From: Candidatus Megaera endosymbiont of Mesostigma viride
GTDB taxonomy: Bacteria; Pseudomonadota; Alphaproteobacteria; Rickettsiales; Rickettsiaceae
DNA length: 64,000 bases
NCBI GenBank assembly: GCA_020410825.1
Contig: CP084576.1
Span: 62,001-126,000 of the forward strand
Direction of reading: 5' to 3'
A program made the translations under genes and the position numbers. Numbering within the stretch: the first letter of the stretch is position 1; each line of letters starts with the position of its first letter. This document shows positions 40,101-49,100 of the stretch, piece by piece. The notes under the pieces are model-generated. The model was not told where the DNA came from. It searched no databases and saw only the letters and a list, made by a program, of their open reading frames with translations.

Positions 40101-43100
40101 TAATGGCTGAAATGGAAGATAGGTTATCAATACAATGGAATTATCAGACACAATATGTTGATATAGACCAATTGAAATCACTTTCTCAATACTTAATATT
40201 GGTATTAACTAAAATAGTAAATAGTCATTTAGATACAGAAGAAACAATAAGGTTACTACCATCTTTATGTGAAGAGGAATCAGATAAGGTTCTTATAGAG
40301 TGGAATGCGACGGAGAGGGAGTATCCGAGAGATAAGACGGTTGTAGAGTTATTTGAGGAGCAGGTATTTAAAAATCCTAATAATGTAGCAGTGGTATATG
40401 GAGAAGAAAGTCTTACTTATAAGGAGTTAAATGAGCGATCTAATCAGATGGCACACTATCTTCGTTGTCTTGGAGTAAGGGCTGAGACGTTAGTAGGAGT
40501 TAGTCTAGATCGTTCTTTAGAGCTTATTATAGGAATATTGGGGATTTTGAAGGCTGGAGGGGCGTATGTACCATTAGATCCGGAGTATCCAGAGGAGCGG
40601 TTACAATTTATGTTAGAGGATACGGCTGCACCGGTATTAATTACGTCAATACATCTAAAAGGTAAATATACAAGCTACAAGGGGAGTTTTGTAATTATTG
40701 ATGATGAAAAGACAGAAGAAGAGCTAGGTCAAGAATCTAAGGAGAATCTTGAGAAGATCATCAATGGCGACAATCTTGTATATGTAATTTATACTTCTGG
40801 TTCTACCGGACAACCTAAAGGTGTGATGATCGAGCATAAGGCACTATATAATCGATTAATATGGATGAAGAAAGCTTATAATATTGAATCTAGTAAAGAT
40901 CGAATACTTCACAAGACATCTATAGGCTTCGATGTTTCGGTATGGGAGTTACTCCTACCACTGATTGCTGGAGTTATAGAAGTAATAGCACAACCTGACA
41001 TACATAAAGACCCACAGTTATTACAAGAAGATATTCATAAGTATGATATATCTATTCTACATATGGTACCTTCATTTTTAGACAGTTTACTAGAAGTATA
41101 CGATAGCTATAAGCTTAAATCTTTAAGAAAGGTATTTGCAAGTGGAGAAGCATTAAGTAAAGCAGTGGTATCGAAGCTTTATGGAATGCATAAAAAAAGT
41201 AATCATTTTATGGAATTACATAATTTATACGGTCCTACAGAAGCAACAATAGATGTAACGTATTGGGAGTGTAACAACTATGTGAAGTATCTGAGTATCC
41301 CTATAGGTTGTCCTATATCGAACACGAAGATATATATTTTAGATGAGAATAGATGTCTGGTACCGGTAGGAGCGGTGGGAGAGATATATATAGGGGGTAT
41401 TGGTTTAGCGAGGGGGTATTTGAATCGTCCTGAGTTAACGGCGGAACGATTTATAGGGAATCCATTTGCGAATGAAGAAGATATAACTAAAGGAGAGAAT
41501 TTAAGGTTATATCGGACAGGAGATTTAGGACGATATTTATCTGATGGGAACATCGAGTTTAGAGGACGTATAGATGATCAGGTAAAGATACGAGGATATC
41601 GGATTGAGCTTGGGGAGATTGAGAGTGCATTGAATGGATGTGGGGTTGTTCAAGGTAGTGTTGTAGTAGCACGTAGTATGGGGGTTGGAGCGGACAATAG
41701 AGTTGGAAGTGACAAGCGGTTAATTGGGTATATAGTACCTAGTTCAACCTTGAGAGGGAAATTAGTTACACAAGAGAGTTTCAAGAGTAGTACAGGAGAG
41801 GAGATAGGTATTTTAGGTGGGGAAGGGTATATAGATATTGTACGAGAAGTGAAGGAGGAGATAGGGAAGCGGTTACCGGAGTATATGGTACCGGCACATA
41901 TAGTGTTTATAGAAAAGCTGCCATTGACATCAAATGGGAAGGTAGATAAAAAAGGGTTACCGGATCCGGATGTGGAGATGGGTTTAGTACATCAGTATAT
42001 GGGTCCAAGGGATGAAGTTGAAGCGAAGTTGTGTAAGATTTGGGCGGAAGTTTTAGGATTAGAGCGTGTAGGTATCCATGATAACTTCTTTGAAATAGGT
42101 GGAGACTCTATTTTAAGTATACGGATAGTTTCTAAGGCACGGAACAAAGGGTTGAAGCTTAATGTCAAGGATATTTTCCAATATCTCACAGTTAGCGGGA
42201 TACGTCTAGTGATTACTGATGCTGCTGTAGAAAATGATATGCCTATAAATCAAAGAATTGTTACAGGAGATGTATCACTTATTCCGATTCAAAGATGGTT
42301 TTTTGAACAGAATCATGTGAATCCTAATCATTCTAATCAAGCATTTATCATGAACTGTCGATATCAACTTGAATTAGATAAGTTAGAAAATGCGTTAAAA
42401 AGTCTTTTGAGTCATCATGACGCGTTACGCTTAAGGTTTATATTGAAAGATGGGGTCTGGACTCAGACCCTTATATCCCCTGAAGAATGTATTGAGTATG
42501 TGCAAGGGATTTGTCGATATATTGATGTTCAAGGAATGAGTGAGTTGACAAGAAAGTCTCAGGAAGAAATTATTGAAGAAATTGGACAGGAAGTACAATC
42601 CTGTTTAAATATTACGGCAGGACCCATGATTCAGGTAAGACTTTTAGGTTGTCAAGGTGGTCAGCAGAAGATATTACTAGTGATACATCATTTGAGTGTG
42701 GATGGTGTCTCATGGCGAATATTTTTTGAGGATTTGGAGATAGCTTATGCTCAGGTGAGTCGAGGAGAGGCTGTTACACTTTCTTATAAGACACATTCTT
42801 ATCAAAAGTGGGCAGAAGGATTAAAAGCATATGCTACACGGGAGGAAGTGAAAGCAGAAGTTAAGTATTGGTCACAGATTGGACATATACCGGCATTACC
42901 ACGCCCTAAGACAGAGTTTGAGTTAGAGAATAAGGATAAGGATCAAAATTATACACAAAACCGTTATACGTATGAGGGAGTAGATAGTGTAGAAGTAGAG
43001 TTAGATCATGAGATGACACGTATGTTATTGCAAGAGGTTCATCAAGCGTATCATACGCAGATAAATGATGTTCTATTGACAGCCCTTGCATTAACTATCA

Positions 43101-46100
43101 GTGAATGGACAGGAGAAGATAATGTATATCTTGATCTTGAAGGACATGGTCGAGAAGAGATTGTTGGTCTGGATGTGTCTCGAACGATTGGATGGTTTAC
43201 AACTGTATTTCCTATTAAGCTTAAAATAGAAGGAGGTGGGTATCGAGAATATATCAAAACTATTAAAGAACAATTACGCCAGATTCCAAATAAAGGAATT
43301 GGGTATGGCGTGTTACGTTATTTAGGGTCAGAAGATATCCAGTCTCAGTTGGCTTGTACTACACCGGAAATAGTATTTAATTATCTTGGGCAATGGAACA
43401 GTAGTGAACAAACGAATGGGATGTTTACGTTTGGAGATGAGAGTATAGGTTCTAGTGTTGATTTAAAGAACACGCGTGCTCATATATTAGAGATTAACAG
43501 TCATGTAACACATGGACAGTTTAGGGTGGTGTTTGGCTATAGTGGGAATGTCTATTCAGGTAGTGTGATAAAGCAACTTGCAACATGCTATATAGATCAT
43601 TTGAAGGGAATTATTGAGCATTGTCGAGGAGTAGAAATATTAGAATATACACCATCAGATATGCCATTGGCGCATTTGAGTCAGTCTGAGTTAGATTATT
43701 GTATAAAATTGTTACCTAAAAATATTGAACGTATCTATAGATTATCTCCAATGCAAGAGGGATTATTGTTCACAGCATTGTATAGGGACTCAGATGAGTA
43801 CTTGGTACAGGGTTTATATGAACTTACCGGAGAGATCGATACACAGATATTGAAGGAAGCATGGGAAGCTGTGGTAAGTCATCACCCTGTTTTAAGGACG
43901 GGTTTTGTATATGAGCACGTGAGTCATCCAGTACAATACGTTGTTAAGGATGTAGTATTACCATGGGTAGAAGAAGATTGGAGTGATTTGTCAGAAACTG
44001 AGCAAGAGTTACGATTAGGAGAAGTGATTCAAGAGGATCGAAGGCATCGATTTGATCTTACACAGGTGCCATTGATACGATTAAGAGTGATGCGTTGTAG
44101 GAAAAATAAAATATATTTGTTATGGACACAGGATCACTTACTAATGGATGGGTGGTGTGGACCGATATTACATAATCAGGTGATGGTAGCCTATGAACAT
44201 ATTCAGAAAAATAGTATGGTTACTTTACCCTACAGCAGGCCATATGAAGAGTATATTAGATGGTTAGAAACTCAAGACTTGGAGAAGGCGAAAGAGTTTT
44301 GGAAAGGATATTTAAAGGGTATAGAGGAGAAAACACAATTAGACTTAGGAGGTAGTAGTGTCAGAGATAAAGGTACATTCCAAGAAACGTTAAATTTAGT
44401 TGGAGAAGATTATGGGTACTTTGAAACACAATTAAGTGTAGAAGACAGTGAACAGTTAAAGCGATTTGCACAAAGTGTGGGTATTACAGTGAATACGGTA
44501 TTGCAAGGAGTGTGGGCATTTGTTTTAAGTAGATATGTTCAGCAGCAAGATGTAGTATTTGGAGTGACGGTATCTGGTCGATCTATAGAGTTATCGGGGA
44601 TTGAGGAAATTGTAGGATTATTCATTAATACGTTACCGTTAAGGGTAACGCTTAATTTAGATTTATCGATTAGGAAATATTTGCAGTCGATACAGGAGAA
44701 CATGAGTTCTATTATAGAGCATGGTTATGTATCGTTAGCAGATATTCAAGGGCAGACTGAGTTAAGAGGACGTCATGAGTTATTTAACACGTTAATTGTA
44801 TTTGAGAACTATCCTGTAGGTGAAGAAAGTGCTAATGTAGGATTTGAATTTAAAGGAGTAAGAGGAATAGAAAAGACGGAGTACGCTTTAACCTTAATGG
44901 CTGAAATGGAAGATAGGTTATCAATACAATGGAATTATCAGACACAATATGTTGATATAGACCAATTGAAATCACTTTCTCAATACTTAATATTGGTATT
45001 AACTAAAATAGTAAATAGTCATTTAGATACAGAAGAAACAATAAGGTTACTACCATCTTTATGTGAAGAGGAATCAGATAAGGTTCTTATAGAGTGGAAT
45101 GCGACGGAGAGGGAGTATCCGAGAGATAAGACGGTTGTAGAGTTATTTGAGGAGCAGGTATTTAAAAATCCTAATAATGTAGCAGTGGTATATGGAGAAG
45201 AAAGTCTTACTTATAAGGAGTTAAATGAGCGATCTAATCAGATGGCACACTATCTTCGTTGTCTTGGAGTAAGGGCTGAGACGTTAGTAGGAGTTAGTCT
45301 AGATCGTTCTTTAGAGCTTATTATAGGAATATTGGGGATTTTGAAGGCTGGAGGGGCGTATGTACCATTAGATCCGGAGTATCCAGAGGAGCGGTTACAA
45401 TTTATGTTAGAGGATACGGCTGCACCGGTATTAATTACGTCAATACATCTAAAAGGTAAATATACAAGCTACAAGGGGAGTTTTGTAATTATTGATGATG
45501 AAAAGACAGAAGAAGAGCTAGGTCAAGAATCTAAGGAGAATCTTGAGAAGATCATCAATGGCGACAATCTTGTATATGTAATTTATACTTCTGGTTCTAC
45601 CGGACAACCTAAAGGTGTGATGATCGAGCACCAGAGTTTAATAAATTGTTTAAGGACATTTGCAGATGAGTTAGAGATATGTTCTCAAGATAGATTTTTA
45701 GGATTAACATCTATTAATTTTGATATTGCTGGCCTTGAATTGTATGAATCTCTAACCTTAGGAGGAAGTTATATTATTATTTTAAATAATGTAGTAAATG
45801 ATCCTATAAAGTTATTGCAGACAATACATGATTTTAATCCAACAGTTATACAAGCAACCCCATCTAGTTGGAGTATGTTGGTAGATATCTGGAACATTAA
45901 TATTCCTAAGGTAAAAGTTTTATGTGGAGGAGAAGTTTCTAGTTCTTATTTAGTTAATAAGATGTTAGATAGGATAGGATCTTTTTGGAATGTATATGGA
46001 CCTACAGAGACGACTATTTGGAGCTTAAAAGTGAAATATACACATAAAGATAGTTCATGTATAGGTTGTCCTATATCGAACACGAAGATATATATTTTAG

Positions 46101-49100
46101 ATGAGAATAGATGTCCGGTACCGGTGGGGGCGGTAGGAGAGATATATATTGGGGGGGCTGGTTTAGCGAGGGGGTATTTGAATCGTCCTGAGTTAACGGC
46201 GGAACGATTTATAGGGAATCCATTTGCGAATGAAGAAGATATAACTAAAGGAGAGAATTTAAGGTTATATCGGACAGGAGATTTAGGACGATATTTATCT
46301 GATGGGAACATCGAGTTTAGAGGACGTATAGATGATCAGGTAAAGATACGAGGATATCGGATTGAGCTTGGGGAGATTGAGAGTGCATTGAATGGATGTG
46401 GGGTTGTTCAAGGTAGTGTTGTAGTAGCACGTAGTATGGGGGTTGGAGCGGACAATAGAGTTGGAAGTGACAAGCGGTTAATTGGGTATATAGTACCTAG
46501 TTCAACCTTGAGAGGGAAATTAGTTACACAAGAGAGTTTCAAGAGTAGTACAGGAGAGGAGATAGGTATTTTAGGTGGGGAAGGGTATATAGATATTGTA
46601 CGAGAAGTGAAGGAAGAGATAGGGAAGCGGTTACCGGAGTATATGGTACCGGCACATATAGTGTTTATAGAAAAGCTGCCATTGACATCAAATGGGAAGG
46701 TAGATAAAAAAGGGTTACCGGATGTGGAGATGGGTTTAGTACATCAGTATATGGGTCCAAGGGATGAAGTTGAAGCGAAGTTGTGTAAGATTTGGGCGGA
46801 AGTTTTAGGATTAGAGCGTGTAGGTATCTATGATAACTTCTTTGAAATAGGTGGACATTCATTATTGGCAACACGTGTAGTGTCTCGAATAAGGTCTGAG
46901 TATAAGATAGAGATTGCATTAAAAGAATTATTTATTTATCCCTCTATTGCTGAGTTTAGTGAGCGGGTTAGAAGAATTTATACTATATTTGGAGCTGAAG
47001 GGAATCTGAGTGTTCCAAGTATAAGTATACAAGAACGTTCTAAGAGAGTTCCATTATCATATGCACAACAACGGTTATGGTTTTTGGATCAATTATTTCC
47101 GAACCAGAGTATATATAATATTCCAATGGCATTTAAGCTAGTAGGAAATTTTAATCGAGATGCATTTGAGAAAGCAATTAGATATTTGGTAGACCGACAT
47201 GAAGTACTAAGAACAAGGATTGGGTTATACGAGAGTGAAGGATATCAAGATATTTTACCTGCAACTGATTTCAAAATAGAGTTTGAGGATATTGAAAAGA
47301 TTTCTGAGATTAATTGTAGGCAGTATGTTCAAGCAGCAATTGAAGCGGAGTCTGAGCATCGATTTGAACTAGATAAGGAATGGTTATTTAGAGTTCGAGT
47401 AATTCGAGAAAGTAAAGACCTACATGTAGTGTTGATTATGATGCATCATATTATCTCGGATGGATGGTCATTTGATATTTTTTTTAGAGAATTAACACAA
47501 GCTTATGAAAGTTATTGTAGGGGAGATCAGGTTAGGCTGGATCCACTAGAGATACAGTATGCAGATTATGCGATCTGGCAGCGGGAATGGTTACGTGGTG
47601 AGAGATTAGAAGCACAATTAGCATATTGGAAGGAGCAGCTAAAAGGTGCTCCGGAGGGGATTGACTTACCGATAGATTATGAACGACCAAAGGAGTTAAC
47701 ATATTCTGGTGGTGTTTATACGATAGAGATTTCTAGGGAACTATTAAAAAAGATCAAGGTGTTAGGGGAATCTGAAGGTGCAACGTTATTTATGACGTTA
47801 CTAAGTGTATTAAACATAGTTTTATACAAGAACAGTGGGCAGAGGGATTTGGTGATAGGCTCACCAATTGCAAATCGGAACTATCATGAGATTGAGGGAT
47901 TAATAGGTTTTTTTGTGAATATGTTAGCCTTAAGGACGGAGATAGATCCAAGGGAGAACTTTAGGAAGCTTTTGAGAAGAGTAAAGGAGAAAACGTTAGG
48001 TGCGTATGAACATCAGGATGTGCCGTTTGAGCAATTAGTAGATCATTTAAATGTACAACGAAATCTAAATCGGAATCCGTTATTTCAGGTAATGTTTGTA
48101 TTACAGAATATAGATAAAAGTGATTTAGAATTGGGAGAATTAAGTATAGAGTGGATAGGGAGTGAGTACCATACAGCCAAGTTTGATTTATCAGTATTTG
48201 GGTATGAGTTAGAAGGTAAATTGCATATAGGAATAAACTATCTGAAAGATATTTTTACTGAGGAGACGGTAAAGAGGATGGCTTTACAGATTAGTCGCGT
48301 ATTGGAAGTAGTAGTATCTGAACCAGAAAAAGTGATTTTAGAGTATGAGGTAATGAGTGAAGAGGAATCAGATAAGGTTCTTATAGAGTGGAATGCGACG
48401 GAGAGGGAGTATCCGAGAGATAAGACGGTTGTAGAGTTATTTGAGGAGCAGGTATTTAAAAATCCTAATAATGTAGCAGTGGTATATGGAGAAGAAAGTC
48501 TTACTTATAAGGAACTTGCAGAACATTCTAATGCAGTTGCGGTATCACTTCTTCAAGCAGGATTAGAAAAAGGAAGTATTGTTGGTTTATACCAGGAAAG
48601 ATGTTTAAATTGGTTAATAAATGCTTTAGGTATTATGAGGGCAGGAGGTGTATATTTACCTCTAGATCCACAGTATCCAGCTGAACGCCTAATGCAAATT
48701 ATTGATGATAGTCAATTAAGATGGATATGGACTGATCAGTATAAAGTATCTCAATTAAACGATTTAGAATTAAAAAATATTGTAATCCTAATAGAAAGAA
48801 TATATGCCAACACATCTCTGCCTAAGTTAACAGGTCATGATATGGCATATGTTATATATACGTCTGGTTCAACAGGAGTACCCAAAGGAGTACTTGTAGA
48901 GTATAAAGGTATGTTAAACCATATGTTAGCTAAAATTAATGACTTAGGTATAACGGATAAAGACCTTATTGCACAGACTGCGCCAATGACTTTTGATATT
49001 TCAATTTGGCAAATGTTTACTGCATTGATTCTTGGAGGGAGGATAATTATTTATTCGGATGAGATTTCAAAAGATTTATCTTTGCTTATGAGACAAATAG